NCBI GenBank assembly: GCA_947579665.1
Contig: OX388351.1
Span: 63,000,939 to 63,064,938 of the forward strand
DNA length: 64,000 nucleotides
Direction: 5' to 3'
Source: Sympetrum striolatum
Taxonomy: Eukaryota > Arthropoda > Insecta > Odonata > Libellulidae
Below are positions 12,198-24,163 of this stretch, piece after piece; within the stretch, counting starts at the first letter, position 1; each line of letters opens with the position of its first letter. Made by a program: the position numbers and the translations under genes. The notes beneath the pieces are model-generated. The model was not told the DNA's origin. It saw only the letters and a program-made list of their open reading frames with translations, and did not search any database.

Positions 12198-12254
12198 ACG
12201 TCATAATATACAACATAACACATTGATACGTCATAATATACAACATAACACATT
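12198..12254. repeat. 27-bp duplication, period 30
   Basis: The block beginning ACGTCATAATATACAACATA and ending ACACATT occurs at 12198-12224 and again, identical, at 12228-12254. A short recent tandem duplication of no evident function. Confidence 0.9.
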
Positions 12255-12621
12255 TTTTCTAAGAACTGTGCATTGTGTTTATTTGTAAGTAAAAGAAGGG
12301 TATCGTTTAAAATATCAATTATAGTTCTTTGGTAGAGCAAGTTCTTTTATTACGCTATATTTCGTTTTAATGTGTGATATTGCAGTCATTTGTAAATTCG
12401 GTCTTAGACTGAGTATACCTCAAGCACATTGCGCAATGGCAAATTAACAACCATCAGTTATTTGAATTTTCGGAAGAATGCATTATTTTTTTCAATATCG
12501 GTACAACGTATCAGGTGATGAAGTAAATTTAGACAGATTGTATAGGCATAAATAAAAGTTATTCCATAACCAGTAACAAATGTATTGGATTATCTACATT
12601 TTTTATATTGATATTGCGTAC

Positions 12622-12812
12622 AGAAAGAAAATTTGGAACACGGCTGTTAATGAATTAGAGGTTTTTAATCTCCAAAAGCCATCTTTGGCGGCGTTCCTCG
12701 TTTCATTCCCAGGTTTTCAGAGAAAACAAGAAGGGAACGACCGGAGGTTGACTCTTAAAATGAGCTTTGGTTATTTTAAAAGTGCGGTGGTTGGAGATTT
12801 GAAACCTTTTAA
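12622..12812. mobile_element. foldback MITE family M1, copy 2
   Basis: Left arm: AGAAAGAAAATTTGGAACAC, then GGCTGTTAATGAATTAGAGG, then TTTTTAATCTCCAAAAGCC. The interior keeps GGCGTTCCTCGTTTCATTCC and AAAAGTGCGGTG. The right arm is shortened to GTTGGAGATTTGAAACC. This is the most diverged M1 copy. A 109-codon plus-strand frame crosses it by chance. Confidence 0.7.
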
Positions 12813-14631
12813 TAAAACAATTGATAAGGTCAAGCATGGCTTCGTGGAATTTCATATTTTTTACTCTTCATTTACGTTTGTTTTCCTAAGACGTGGATTA
12901 TACAATTAACTCACAAACATTAACTAAAATTTTTCAAAAATAGCGTTGATGTATAGTTTATAAATGACCTTTAAATTACATCGAAATGGGATGTAATCGA
13001 CTTGCCTACGCAAGTTATCCTGCAATATTTTTACGGGGTCCTTACTCATTTATTTTATTTTCTTGGTTTAACATCTCAATCCAGTTGGCGTAGTTGTTGC
13101 AAACATTATTTCTACTCACGCTCGCTGCGTTTTCGTTTGTTGCCTTGAAAGTTGATTAAATTCAAAAGTATCTCCCGGGATTCGAGATGGAAGGCCCCGC
13201 ACAGCATCCTTCTCATTCACTTCTACTTCCTTCATTTCCCAACTCCATCAACAGGCTTCCATAACATATAAACTTCCAACCGGTAATTAAGTTGGCGGGC
13301 AACTTCCGCTGCGAGTCCTACCCCTCGTGACCTCCTTCTTGCGTTTCCTAATTCCTGGGTCACAGTTTAGGATTGCATTGAAACTACTTTCTGTTACCGC
13401 TTCCCCTGGGACTTTCATTACGAAGTCTTTCCTCGTCCCTCCAAACTACTCTTAATTTGGTAATTATTCACTTCCTCCACGGAGGAGGCCTCTTACCCAC
13501 TGGAAATTTTATTCCGACAACTTCGGATCGAGCTTCACCTGCCTACCTTCTTGTATCACGTTCTTTCTCTTGACTTTTAATGTGTTCCCGAACGTTGATT
13601 ATTTAATAGCCTCCGGTAGAGAAGAACTGATCCAAGTTTTGTTACTGTACCCAAGCCTCTTAAAAATATTGTTCGTTGTTTTGATGATTGATCACCAGTC
13701 CTGTCTCAGTTTACGGGGCCAACAAGTGATTTCTCTTATCGACGAGCTCTGGTAAGCAATAACATGGGTCTTTTAGTAATTCTTTCTCCAGAACCTTGAA
13801 AGTTTTATTTTCGTTCCTCAGGAACTCCTCTTCAGGATATAAGGAAGTCATTCAGCTAGCGTAACAAGTTTGCCCCTGGCGCAAAGTAATTCGACTCCTT
13901 CCTTTCGAACTCTCCCAGGGAGTAGGCATTCGGAAAATTTAATGAGTTGATTTCTAAAGGAAATTACACCGAAAGAGTCTTCGATGTATCGTGTCTACAT
14001 TAGGAAAAGGATAAATAGGTACGGAAGTTGAACAATTGGCACACGACAGACGTTTTGTTAGTTAATCTAGGTCAACTGATCTCACGGAATCTCATAACTG
14101 CTGTCTCTGCTTTTAAATTACATTATATAGTACTTACTAAAGAGAATTGGTTCCTTCAATCCCCCTTCGGAAAAAATGAACGATAGGTTAACATAGTGCT
14201 GCCTAGTATAAAAATACAAAATTTAAATTTGATCCATTACATATAAAAGGAATTGCACTTCGTATAAGATGCTTTCATAGTGGATAAAAATGCCATAAGG
14301 ATTATCAGTAAGGAACGTGGCTGCTAAATCACATTGACCCACATAACGTCTTGGATCTGTTTTATTATTAAATTTTCCTTGTTTAGATTGGTCTTTGACT
14401 CGCCTGTTTTCTGTTTCAACAACTTGGTATATATTAATATTCATTGTTTCAGGAATATTCAATGCCATTTTCTTTATGACTTGAATTGTTTCAAAATTTC
14501 TTTTGTGTTCCACTTTTTTCTTGGATAATATGACTCGCAATTTTTTAAAGAAGCGAAGATATGGGTGGAATTTGTTGGTTTTCCCTAAAGTGGCAAATTT
14601 ACAATCGATGAAGCCAAAAATGTATATGAAA
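12813..14631. other. unique sequence, nothing recognised
   Basis: About 13160-13560 is GC-richer and pyrimidine-skewed with no recognisable protein. The rest is AT-rich. The overlapping frames at 14223-14540 are low-complexity. Confidence 0.5.
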
Positions 14632-14712
14632 ACCTAACTAATGCTAATGGTCCAAATTGGGAGACAGGTTGCCTAATTTGGACTCACAGATTCCTAGGTT
14701 GGACCAGGTTGC
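14632..14712 (-). repeat. dispersed repeat R2, copy 1 (inverted)
   Basis: The reverse complement aligns with 48988-49070. Shared blocks include CTGTGAGTC, AAATTAGGC and ACCATTAGCATT in the same order and spacing. It lies about 230 bases upstream of the retrotransposon remnant at 14941 but is not demonstrably part of it. Confidence 0.6.
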
Positions 14713-14940
14713 CTCTAAACTATCCTTCTCTTAACTATATGGAAGCGTTTTCAGTGAGGTAAGTTACATTGTGTGAGTCCAAACTTTCGAAAAACTATGG
14801 AACTGACCACACTGCATACTCTTACCTAGCAAATAAGGAGAAGACTGTTTAATCCCCACTATGTGCCTTTCCACTGAACAATATTACCTCACCAACATGA
14901 CCTGCGTACCTTGTAGAATTTCATGAAATCCCAAGAGTTC

Positions 14941-15509
14941 GTAATGCATCATAAATACCTAGGTATAATGCTCATTATTAATGTTTCCTTCAAAGAGCAT
15001 ATTCGAATCATGATAGGAATGGGGGAATAGGATGCACAGGTTTGCCAGTAAAATTCTGAGGGTTTTCATTATTGGGGAGTATATATGGTGATTATTGCTG
15101 TGGAATTTGGTTTCCTCACTACGTAGGATTAATTTCCGATCTTGAGATGGTTCAACGTAGAGTAGCAAGGTTTGTCAAGGGAGATTTCAGATTAGAAAGC
15201 AGTGTTTCGGCTATAATAGAATCCCTCGGATGGAACTCTCTTAGTGATAGAAGACTTGAATATCGACGGAAGCTTTTTGATAAATTTATCTCTACCGATT
15301 TCGGGGAGGAGATAGCTGATATTGCTATCACAGTTATAAAATTTCGCAATCTTCGAGAGAAAATAAAAAAGCGATACAGGGAAGTAGTTAGTAGTCGTAG
15401 GGGGAAAATACAAATGCGGTCCAATTTAGGCAATGGTCCAATATTCGGCAACTTTCCCCTAATACATGTAAGTGAATTGTTAGATTTTACTTCGAAGTTA
15501 TTAATTTAA
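14941..15509 (+). pseudogene. decayed non-LTR retrotransposon, reverse transcriptase C-terminal region
   Basis: Translations resemble the region after the catalytic RT domain in CR1/L2/Jockey-type ORF2 proteins. In one frame, KYLGIMLIINVSFKEHI (about 14956-15006) matches the typical 'KYLG..ld..LsF..HI' segment. After frame shifts, the frame from 15072 gives LEMVQRRVARFVKGDF and then LGWNSLSDRRLEY, matching the usual 'LE.VQRRaARFv.gdy...ssv...l..LgW.sL..RR' segment. The RT core is absent upstream, a stop (TAG at 15028) and shifts break the frame, and the C-terminal part is unrecognisable after about residue 75 of the long frame. The reading frame starts with TTG, so it is a fragment, not a gene. 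It is inactive. The family match is from memory of conserved patterns. Confidence 0.75.
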
Positions 15510-17233
15510 TTTAAAAAGAATATACTTCAAAGAATAGCGATAATATCTTCTTGAGTTTAAATAAAGTTTCATCGTAGACAACTCTAAACTTCGTACTCTC
15601 ATTTAAATAATGTTTCCATGTAAGATAAATATTACAGCCGGGATACCAAGGGAAAAAGCAAAATGCATTGGGTAAAGTCGCTGGGTATGAATTTACTTGT
15701 AGGGGTAATGGAAACAGTAACAGATCCTACCAATCTTTATATAAAACCTCTTTCATATTATAAAAACAAGAGATGTATTTGGTCGTACGAGGCAAAAAGC
15801 ATTAAGATAAAAATATTACTTTTGTTATTCCATTTGAGTCACGCACTCGAAAGTTTCTACCACCTGATAATGTTCCACTGATGCAAATCGCCTTTTTTTA
15901 CTCCTATTAACCGAATGACATCCTTTAAGAATGCTTGTTTCTCAGCTATCTTAAAAGGAAAATCCCACGTCCCGTGAACACTGAAATGTTTACACGCCTA
16001 TTGTGCGTTTATCGGATAATCGTCACCGCACCATCAAAGGAAAGGTCAGGTTTCATAATGCATCCCAAGTGCGGTGCCGTAAAAACTCCCTTCGCACAAT
16101 TTCCCACTCTTTTATTTCACGGGGTAAATGCTTTCGTGATCTCACATTTCTTCGATTGTTTTATGAAGGAAGCTCGAGTCACGCGAGGCAACCAAACACG
16201 CGCACGTTTATGGCGCTGCATTGCGTGACTGTTCGAATTAATTTGGACAGAGGATGAGAAGTTTCGGGGAAGGAAAGTAAAATTTTCCTTTGTCTTTGTT
16301 TCGGTGGGCAGATGAGAGAATTACTAAGAGGAAGCTAATGGATAACTGGTAATGAAAAACATTAATGACGTTATTCTTGCAAGTTCATGAACGATTCCTA
16401 ATCGTCAACAAGAAACCTGATAGATTAATTAAATACACAGGTAGAAGCCAATATTTTCATTAATTCTACATATACCAATCCTCTTTACTAAATGCAAGAT
16501 AATTTGTTATTTTTCACAAAAACTTTAGTGTAGAACCAGTTTCATAGCCGTACAGTGTTTCCAGGAATAGGGTTAACATTGGTAATCTCGTTGCAATGGT
16601 AAGTTTGTTATAAATTTTCAAATATCCATTACGCAATTTGTAAAGGATACAGTGGCACAAATTTTTGTAGAGAAATGGTTCTTGCATTAAATTCTCTATA
16701 AACGAGAATATGTCGAAGAAAACGGCATTTATTTTATTTCACTACAAACTGCTTAGTGAGTGTTTGAACATAATAGTTTTATAATACTGGTTTAATATAT
16801 ATCCAAGTCACACTAATTAAATAAAATTTTCAATATTAAATTACAATAAATTCAAAAATATTGCTATTACAGGACATGTATGATCTACCTACAACATTAC
16901 TATTATTGGAAAAAATCATTACCCATCTACAACATATTAATATTACAAATGTCTACTAGCTGATAATGTTTATTATTACTAAACAGCTGATACCTAGTTA
17001 CAGCATTGATCTAACGTAATGAAGTAATTACGCTTACAAATGATACATTTTCACGTTAATGCTCTTTTACACTTAGCAAATTTACAAAAATTATCTTTAC
17101 TTTATATCCTTTATTTATCAAAAAAGTGTTTATGAGGGATTAATGGGAAGTAATAATTTAAGGAAGTAGTTTGAATTTGGAATTTTCTGAATTAAATAAC
17201 TCATGAACGCACGTTCTTTTAGTAACTGAAGAC
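15510..17233. other. unique sequence, nothing coding
   Basis: AT-rich, with a more complex GC-richer patch at about 15960-16260 where overlapping plus-strand frames are open. No domain recognised. Confidence 0.5.
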
Positions 17234-17236
17234 GTA

Positions 17237-17313
17237 CACTCCTGGCCAAAATTAACGCAGCACCTCCCTAGCGATCGTTACGGCCGTTGCTGCGTTAATT
17301 TTGGCCAGGAGTG
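17237..17313. mobile_element. 77-bp Tc1/mariner-type MITE with perfect arms
   Basis: A perfect 29-bp inverted repeat (17234-17262 and 17288-17316) surrounds a 25-bp centre. The element proper starts CACTCCTGGCCAAAATTAAC and ends with its inverse, flanked on both sides by TA (17235-17236 and 17314-17315), the Tc1/mariner target dinucleotide. The terminal CACTCCTGGCCAAAATTA closely resembles Tc1/mariner ends. There is essentially nothing between the arms, so it depends on a transposase encoded elsewhere. The identical arms suggest a young insertion or hairpin-based correction. Confidence 0.85.
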
Positions 17314-17316
17314 TAC

Positions 17317-18763
17317 ATTTGAGAAATCGGTCGTAAATTAAAGCTAATAAGGAGAGGTACGATGCGTTTTCTAATACGCAATACAGTATCAAAGGAGGGC
17401 AAATTAAATGATGAACAATCAATAAAGTTAACTACTGGCCAATAGTAGAATAACTTTAAGTATTAGTTGTCTTATTACACTTAAAGCAAATAACATTTTA
17501 TTTTATATCCTTAAAGTAAGAATATGATAAAGTTCTTAACCAGTCAAGTGAGATCCAAGTTCAACTTAAGGTAAGCAATTTCCTATATTAGATATAAATA
17601 GTTAATCTTACTTGTTTATTAATGAAAAATTGCATTTAATTAAAACAAATGAATTCTCCCGAAACATGAATATCCATTTTACGATAGGACGATAAATAAA
17701 AATTATTTCCTTCAAAAACACAGTTATTATTTATGGACTTTGTGATAGTTTTGCTTTACATATGATTTTTAAGGCACTTGGTATAACTTAAAGCAAGAGT
17801 AATTCAGAAGATTTTAATAAGATGAATTTACGGGAAAGTATTTTGTGAAATCATTGATGGACACTAAAAGTGTATTATTAGGTTTTAGAAAAAAAAAGGA
17901 TTTAATGAAATTGTTACGTAGGCATAAATATTCTGCTATGTGCCTCTAGTTTTCCATTTCTTTAAAATTCCTATTTCTTGATGAAAGGTAGCTCTCTCCT
18001 TTAGTTTGTATGGAAGAGAGGATGTCACATTCACGGCAACTAAAATGTTTTCCATCGCAGATAGATTCCCCGTTCCACTATTTCGCTTCGAGACAGCTAA
18101 TCGACCATATATGGAATTTATACGTCTGCCTCCATAACCTCCTTTACTCCCTTTTATTATCAGTGCATTTCTGGGTCAAGAACACGGTCGAGAAAAGTTG
18201 CGACGTGAAACTTTCCGGAGCGACGGATTCCAACGAGTCTGAGAGAGTTCTTGCAAAAATACGACCGAATAAGACGGAAAATTATCCTTTGAACTTATTA
18301 AATGCTGCGCGTTGCAGCGAAACTTTTCATTTCCTTTGCATGAATAATGTCAACCCTCTGAAGCATTGAAAAGAAAGCTTTAAGATAAACCCTCGTATAT
18401 CACTTCAGGACGCTATCTCTTCTTTGTAGACCTGCGATTGCAGACATATCCGAGGAATTTCCTACCTGTGAAGGATCAAAGCGTTCCACGCTACAGGAAT
18501 ACATCGTGAAATAAATGGCATTCTCTGGGCGTAATATTAATTTGGTCCTCATTCGACGCAAGGAATATAATACATAAATTAACTGGTAACTACGTTGTAA
18601 TTAACTAGTGGCCCAAATAAAAATTCTGCGAAATATAATATCCCAGAGCTTAATAGCGTGCATATTTGCGAGGCATTTAATTGCTTACGGGAATTCTACT
18701 CCCTTCTGCTATTTAACTAAATTTCGCTTCAGCAATTTGACAAGGCAAATTGATGAAAATAAA
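17317..18763. other. unique sequence with a complex non-coding patch
   Basis: AT-rich to about 18000. About 18010-18740 is less AT-rich and contains a 119-codon plus-strand frame (18010-18369) with no recognisable domain, followed by TAATTA/TTAATTAAC words at 18570-18740. It may be a conserved non-coding element, which comparison between species would show. Confidence 0.4.
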
Positions 18764-18990
18764 TGAAAGGTGGGACAAGGCTATTAAGGAATTCGAGGTT
18801 TAAAATATCCTTTATTATAGGCTTTCCTCTTCTCATTCCCTGGTGTTCAGAGTAAACAATATAGGACAACGTCTTTCTGAAACTCGAAAAGAAAGTTCGG
18901 TGTCCTGTCTTGATTTTCTCGGAATACCGGGGAATGAGAAGAGGAACTCAAACAAAAACGGCTATATGAGATTTTAAACTTCTAATAAGG
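18764..18990. mobile_element. foldback MITE family M1, copy 3
   Basis: Left arm GAAAGGTGGGACAAGG, then GAGGTTTAAAATATCC. The interior has TCCTCTTCTCATTCCCTGG, GTTCGGTGTCCTGTC and ACCGGGGAATGAGAAGAGG. Right arm AACAAAAACGGCTATATGAG, then ATTTTAAACTTCTAATAAGG. The paired CTTCTCATTCC and GGAATGAGAAG blocks show the inverted structure. Confidence 0.8.
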
Positions 18991-19181
18991 TAAATTGATA
19001 TGTTACATAATAATACTACAATTTTGAGAATTGTAAAGTTCTTTTTCTGTGGAATATAGTAGGAAAATTTATTAGTGATTAAAATAGCAGTAGTAATATC
19101 GTAAATAAAAAAGCTATATTTTTCATTGTCAGAATACTTTACTGCGAATACGAATTTAGTATTTAAATGGAAAAAGCGATA

Positions 19182-19258
19182 AGGAATATGAGATATTATC
19201 ATAATAAAAGGAATATGAGGTATAATCATAATAAAAGGAATATGAGATATTATCATAA
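19182..19258. repeat. 27-bp tandem repeat, about 2.9 copies
   Basis: Units beginning AGGAATATGAG at 19182, 19209 and 19236, each followed by ATAT/TATAATCATAATAAA. The three are nearly identical. The minus-strand 102-codon frame here (19256-18948) is a translation of this repeat (repeated IIxHIPF) plus flank, not a gene. Confidence 0.9.
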
Positions 19259-20415
19259 CATTCTTAATATTTATTTTAATCTACATATAAATTCAATTTT
19301 CATAGAACACTCATATTTCTATACATAGATTTGATGATATACGATATTTTCATCCTTGGATAAAAATATCCCAAAATTGCATGTGGAAATTTTCGAGATA
19401 GAACGAATTTTTATGAGATATACAGGAGGAACGCTTTCAGCTTCTAAAATACAATTGCCTTTAAAAATGAGAGTTTTGGAAGCTTAAAAGACATTTCCTT
19501 TATTTAATTCCGTAAAATATTACTTTCATGGCGAAGAAATTTTGTGCGCTCCCATAAAACTATTACATAAATCAAAGCTTCTCCACGCAGGTTCCCCAGA
19601 CCCACGATTTGATCCAGTAATTTAATTACGGGATTACCTTTACTCCGCCCATGAATCGCTGCATATTAATTTCCACGAAAAGGGAAAGCCTAAATAGCGT
19701 AAATTAAGGATGGCGCGCTTTCTGCGACGGGAAAGGTGGCAATTTCACGGGTCGCATACGAAAAATACCACTTAATGTGACAGAAGGTGAGAATGGGTCA
19801 AAGTTATAGAGAAAGTAGATGCGTGGGAGTGAGATAAAAACCTAGCTACAGCATTTTGAATAAATTTACTTATTTTAGCTTTATATGTTCATTTTACGGT
19901 GTTAGTATTTTAAATGAACTGATGTTTCACAACAAAATAATTATGAGTGCATAGCTTTAAAATTCTAAAATTTGTTTTCCATCAAAAATATCCCTGAGTG
20001 ATATTTTGCACTTCCGTGCTAATTAGTTCTTAAGATTGAATCTTAGGGCGTTGATAACGATAAGGATTCACAATCGCAGAATCAATTTTTTCTGAAGGAT
20101 ATTTCTTTATATGAAATTACTTAAATGAATGGTTATCTCATAACGTAATGCTTGCGAGAAAGTCAATTGAATAAAACTATAGCCGGAGTCTATTCATTTT
20201 CCGTTAGGTTGAAATATTTCGAAGTTAGAGTTAGAGACCAGACTATCCTTTAAATTTTGATTGAAATATTTCGATAGAGTTGAGAATCGTTAAATTCACT
20301 GTAGTTTGCATTTAATTTCACAACCCACATTTATTATATTAATGTACGTAACGTAGGTTTCAATAGAATGTATATTTACTGTACTCAGAGTGACGTTGAA
20401 TTCAGAAACCGATTG
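19259..20415. other. unique sequence, nothing recognised
   Basis: Mostly AT-rich, with a slightly GC-richer patch at about 19580-19750. No supported feature. Confidence 0.6.
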
Positions 20416-20500
20416 TATTATTATTATTATTAGGGGTCTTTATTAGGCGAGATTGAGACTAAAAAGTCTCCTCTTCCATCTAACCTGTAAGGTAGGCTTT
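20416..20500 (-). mobile_element. non-LTR retrotransposon 3' end, family T, copy 2
   Basis: Minus-strand reading: AGATGGAAGAG, then hairpin GAGACTTTTTAGTCTC (stem GAGACT/AGTCTC, at 20455-20470), then CAATCTCGCCTAATAAAG and a tail of AAT units (20416-20432 on +). AATAAA sits just after the hairpin. The coding part is absent. Confidence 0.75.
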
Positions 20501-21417
20501 ATGGAACTTGTATTTTAGATTGAAGTGTAAGTTTGCTAGTAAATAAACTTATATGGTAGGGTAAAACCTGTTTAAAACGGACTCGATGTATACCAATGTT
20601 TTCCCTATAAAGAATTTTGATGATTTTCAATTCATTTCTTGCCTTTCATATTTTCTCGACCACTTTAAAGTAAGCATTATTTTGAATTATTGTAACCCCT
20701 TTAGCGAATAATTTATTTAATCTTTAACTCTGAATATCTTCAGGCTATTTTATACACAGACTTAAGAAGAACGTAGTTTTTGGTTCATATCATTACGAGG
20801 CACATTTTACAACAAGACATTTTCTGTAAACACCTAATGAAGCAGAAGAAAAAAAACAACAAATTAGAGCAACCCATTTTTCTTGACTGGTTTAGTTCCA
20901 CATTTCTCCACTTGACGCAATAATATTATCGTTGAAAAAGAAAACTTTCTTCGAGAGCTTGCGATTTGAGACATAACCTTCTGTAAGTCTCGTGGGAATC
21001 GGAAGATCAAAGTCCCGCCCGCCCGGAAACTGTTACGCTTCAACTACTGTAAACTAAAGCATCTTCCGCCAACTTGGTCCCCCGTACGCTACGTATTACC
21101 AACAATACTCCTACAGCTCCTTTCGAAGTGTGCAATCAAATCAACGTTAAAATGTAACGGGCCAATTAAAGCTATATTAATTGATGTCTCTACTCCTATT
21201 GGCGCTTTTTGTTATTCTGCCATTATTATTGATACAAAAAGTACAAAATATGATTTAGTGATAGCTAATTTCTAGATGATAAAGTTTTCAAAATATTTAA
21301 ATGCAAGATAAAGGAAGAATCGATATATTTCTTGAGGCAGAAGGACATGCATATAAATATATATATAAAGTAGTGAGTCTAGAAGTGTCATCAATAGTAA
21401 TGAGTGAAACCGGCCTT
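20501..21417. other. unique sequence, nothing recognised
   Basis: AT-rich. It may include 3' UTR of the minus-strand element ending at 20416, but no boundary is visible. Confidence 0.5.
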
Positions 21418-21490
21418 GGTAGTCGAGTGGATGGCCTTCCATCTACGCTACCGATCTTATCCCAAGGGAATGGCTGTGCGTTCCTTGTAG
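21418..21490 (+). repeat. possible tRNA-like head
   Basis: A perfect A-box match, TAGTCGAGTGG (21420-21430), sits in CCTTGGTAGTCGAGTGGATG. Only a poor B-box match (CCGATCTTATCC, about 21451-21462) follows at suitable spacing. It may be an old SINE head. A chance A box is also possible. Confidence 0.25.
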
Positions 21491-22309
21491 CTTTACCTCG
21501 GTGAAGCACTTCCTATTAAGTTCAATAGAGAGCTTAGGAGGACGCAACCGCTAAGAGACAACAGTAGATAAGCCAAAATATCTAAAACATGATGAGATAT
21601 GATAATGCTAAATAATATTTAAATAAATCTAAACAAACATTCTAGAACTATCTTTTCATGAACCATACTATTAGTATGTTTCGCAGTATTCCATACAACT
21701 GTGTTTGTGTATTCATGCTGAGGAAGCGTTTCATCACTTCTAGATAGGAGATTTCAAGTTCGATAAGGGTGATTAGCTATAATAAAGTTCCTCTGGTATG
21801 ATTCGATTTAAGATAGAAGACTTGATTACCTACGGAGGTTATTGGAAGATTCTACCAATATAGACCTCGTCGCAGAGATTGTGGAATTGGTTACTCTAGT
21901 TAAGAGTGTTCGTGAGCTCCATAAGAATACTAGAAGACGTTGTAAGGAAAAGGCAGCAAGGGCAGGTTGCTACTTCTGATCGTTCTCCTAGGAAGCATCA
22001 AACATTTTAATATTAATTAGAGTTAAAGTTATATGTGTTTGTAAAACAGGAGTTGCGAGAACATGTAGGTGTTTTTACAATGGCATACATTACTGGCAGC
22101 TTGAAAAGTCGTTATGTAAATATTTATCACATATATTGAAGCTTTTCTATAACACACGCTAAATTTGAATATTCGCTCTCAGTATGTCTATAATTTTGTA
22201 TATGATTTTAAGTAACTCACACAAAAACTGCGTGACCTGGATTAATAGGGAATATTTCTATAACGTTAGACATGAAGATTCTTGTTCGGAGCAAATCCTA
22301 TTGTTGTAC
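21491..22309. other. unique sequence with one unassigned short open frame
   Basis: AT-rich. A plus-strand frame with no ATG is open at 21812-21976 and closes at TGA 21977. Its translation looks amphipathic and basic (for example EIVELVTLVKSVREL, then RRRCKEKAARAG). I cannot assign it; it may be a transposon remnant. Confidence 0.4.
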
Positions 22310-22425
22310 GAAAGTGAAAAATAGTTACTTGGCTGGGACTCGAACCCAGGTTTCCCTTTTTCCAGGCAGGTGTTCTTACCAACTAAACTACCAACCCACG
22401 TCATTTTTCCCTTCTGTAAATAGGG
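22310..22425 (-). mobile_element. tRNA-derived foldback family B, copy 1
   Basis: Minus-strand tRNA-like head: A box in TTGGTAGTTTAGTTGGTAAG, a T-arm CTGGGTTCGAGTCCCAG with an intact B box (GGTTCGAGTCC), then CCAAG and the family body CTATTTTTCACTTTCG. The far right (ACGTCATTTTTCCCTTCTGTAAA region) is an inverted, diverged copy of that body. This copy therefore also looks like a foldback that has lost the right-hand tRNA half. The acceptor stem does not pair, so it is not a working tRNA gene. Confidence 0.6.
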
Positions 22426-23613
22426 TTTTGTGATGCCGTTTGCTTCGTCTCGACTATGTGAAACTTTTGTTAAAATGGAAATATTTGAAAAACGTCTTTA
22501 AACTGAGCGACTGTGACGCAAAACTCGAATTGAAGAATACGTTCCTAGTCTGTCCCTAATTTTTTCTCATCCACACTGTCTTGTGGGCAAGAGTGGGGGG
22601 ACTAGCGAGGTAAACAGGAGTTTTCGAAAGGGAAAAGGTAGTTAGTTGGTTGAGGAAATAAACCGGAGACAGATGGAACGGGGGCGTCAAACTTGGAGTT
22701 GGTAGGTTCTCAAGATTGAAGATTGAGAGCTAAAGAAAATAATTGAGGGTTGTATGGTGGGGAAAAGACAGATGGGGGGACGAAGCGAGAAGTTGTCGGC
22801 CGTGAAGTGAGGTGTAACTTAGCAAGAATAAAGGGAAATGTTGTTGGGCAGGGAGTTTCACGGAAACAACCGAGAAGTAGCAGATTCTGCGGATTTATCT
22901 TGGTATCTACGTTAGTGAATATGAGTCGTATAACCGAAATTATTAGCAATTGTTCTTGCTACCGTAAACTAATGAATGGAATATTTGTATTTATCATTTG
23001 GTATTGAATAGAGAAATACATATATTAATTTAATTTACTTAAGTGGGTCTTGTTCTTGGCTGTCATATCTAAATCCTAACTAATATTCATGAATATTCTG
23101 ACTAACGCTCATTTCTTTATCGTTAAAAGTGTATCGCTTCTCGTTGTACCTTTCCTAATTACCGATTTCAGCAAAATTTCGGCAGGGTCCCATACACTAC
23201 ATACAAACTCAATATAAAGCTTGAATAACACTTAGTATTGCTCGCAAACTTTTTTCTTCGATTTTACTGACTATTTTCTCAACAAAACCGAGTTTATTAA
23301 GTACAAAGAGTGATGCAATGAAAGTTATCGAGGTATGAGTACACTGAATAGGGGCACTGATTAAGATCTTAGCATATCGAATCGCAAGAAAAGTTTTAGT
23401 TGTAGAACCATTGTGCTTCACTCACATGGAAATATTCCGGTAATAGCAATCTGTTTTGGTGAGAAAGACAGGGAAAAACCACCTCACTGCTCCTTCCTGT
23501 GAGTCTCATTTCCCCTTCCTAACTCTTGGTAGCTATGTTTAAGGGAGTTTGGTACTTACTGGCCATTGGACAGAATAATTTACCGGTAAGATATTTTTTC
23601 TCAAGAATAAATG
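22426..23613. other. unique sequence with a purine-skewed tract
   Basis: About 22585-22890 is strongly purine-rich on +, opening frames on both strands without recognisable protein. The remainder is AT-rich. Confidence 0.5.
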
Positions 23614-23720
23614 GAAGTGAAAATGACGGGGATTCAAACCAGGTTCTCTAACTTTCTGGGCAGGAGCAGAATACATGCACGGGAGACCTGAGTTTGAGCA
23701 ACATCCATGCAAAAATTTTT
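23614..23720. mobile_element. tRNA-derived foldback family B, copy 3
   Basis: Left arm: AAGTGAAAATGACGGGGATT, then CAAACCAGG, an inverted T-arm on the minus strand. Right arm: GGGAGACCTGAGTTTGAGCA, then a diverged body ATGCAAAAATTTTT on +. The centre has GCAGGAGCAG. The two arms are inverted copies of the tRNA 3' half, as in the copy at 29009. Confidence 0.55.
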
Positions 23721-23807
23721 AATCCCGTTTATCCTTTGATTTAAGCCGTTACATTTTCACGCAAAATCGTTTCCTATTCTATTGTTAATTATTTTCTTGG
23801 GAGATTC

Positions 23808-24163
23808 GGTTGAGTTTCGGGAGATGTGCCCCCTTTTAGTTACGAGTCTAACCATCTAGGTGGCAGCAGCGTTTGTTTACTTACGTGGTATGTGCTGCGA
23901 CTTTTTCGGCGCGATTTCGTGAGACGATTTAATTAAATGAAAAACACCCACCCCAACCCATCGGCGTTTAGCTAAAGTTATCTTTAAGTGCAGAGATTGT
24001 GAAAACAATTATAGACGATTTATATAAAGGTAACCCGCCCACCCAACGCACAACCCATCGGCGTTTAGCCAAAGTTATCTTTAAGTGCAGAGAAACAAAC
24101 GCTGCTGCCACCTAGATGGTTAGACTCGGAACTAAAAGCGGGCACATCTCCCGAAACTCATCC
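23808..24163. mobile_element. 356-bp non-autonomous DNA transposon with 8-bp target duplication
   Basis: Terminal inverted repeats of about 71 bp start GG(T/A)TGAGTTTCGGGAG. Their inner 67 bp (23812-23878 and 24093-24159) differ at only two positions. The octamer GGAGATTC flanks the element directly at 23800-23807 and 24164-24171, a likely 8-bp target-site duplication. The interior holds two copies of a roughly 80-95-bp unit ending CATCGGCGTTTAGC, AAAGTTATCTTTAAGTGCAG (43-bp cores at 23954-23996 and 24051-24093, one mismatch). No transposase is present. 8-bp duplications occur in hAT, P and Merlin; the terminal GG is more like Merlin than hAT, but I cannot settle the superfamily. Confidence 0.85.

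Noticed and set aside
18010..18369. 119-codon plus-strand frame
   Set aside because: Composition is ordinary, with no domain, no splice signals placed to use it, and no coding neighbour.
18948..19256. 102-codon minus-strand frame with repeated IIxHIPF
   Set aside because: It is the translation of a 27-bp tandem DNA repeat plus MITE flank.
22325..22397. Possible functional tRNA gene
   Set aside because: The T-arm and boxes are good but the acceptor strands do not pair and the anticodon arm is poor. Related palindromic copies show it is a repeat head.
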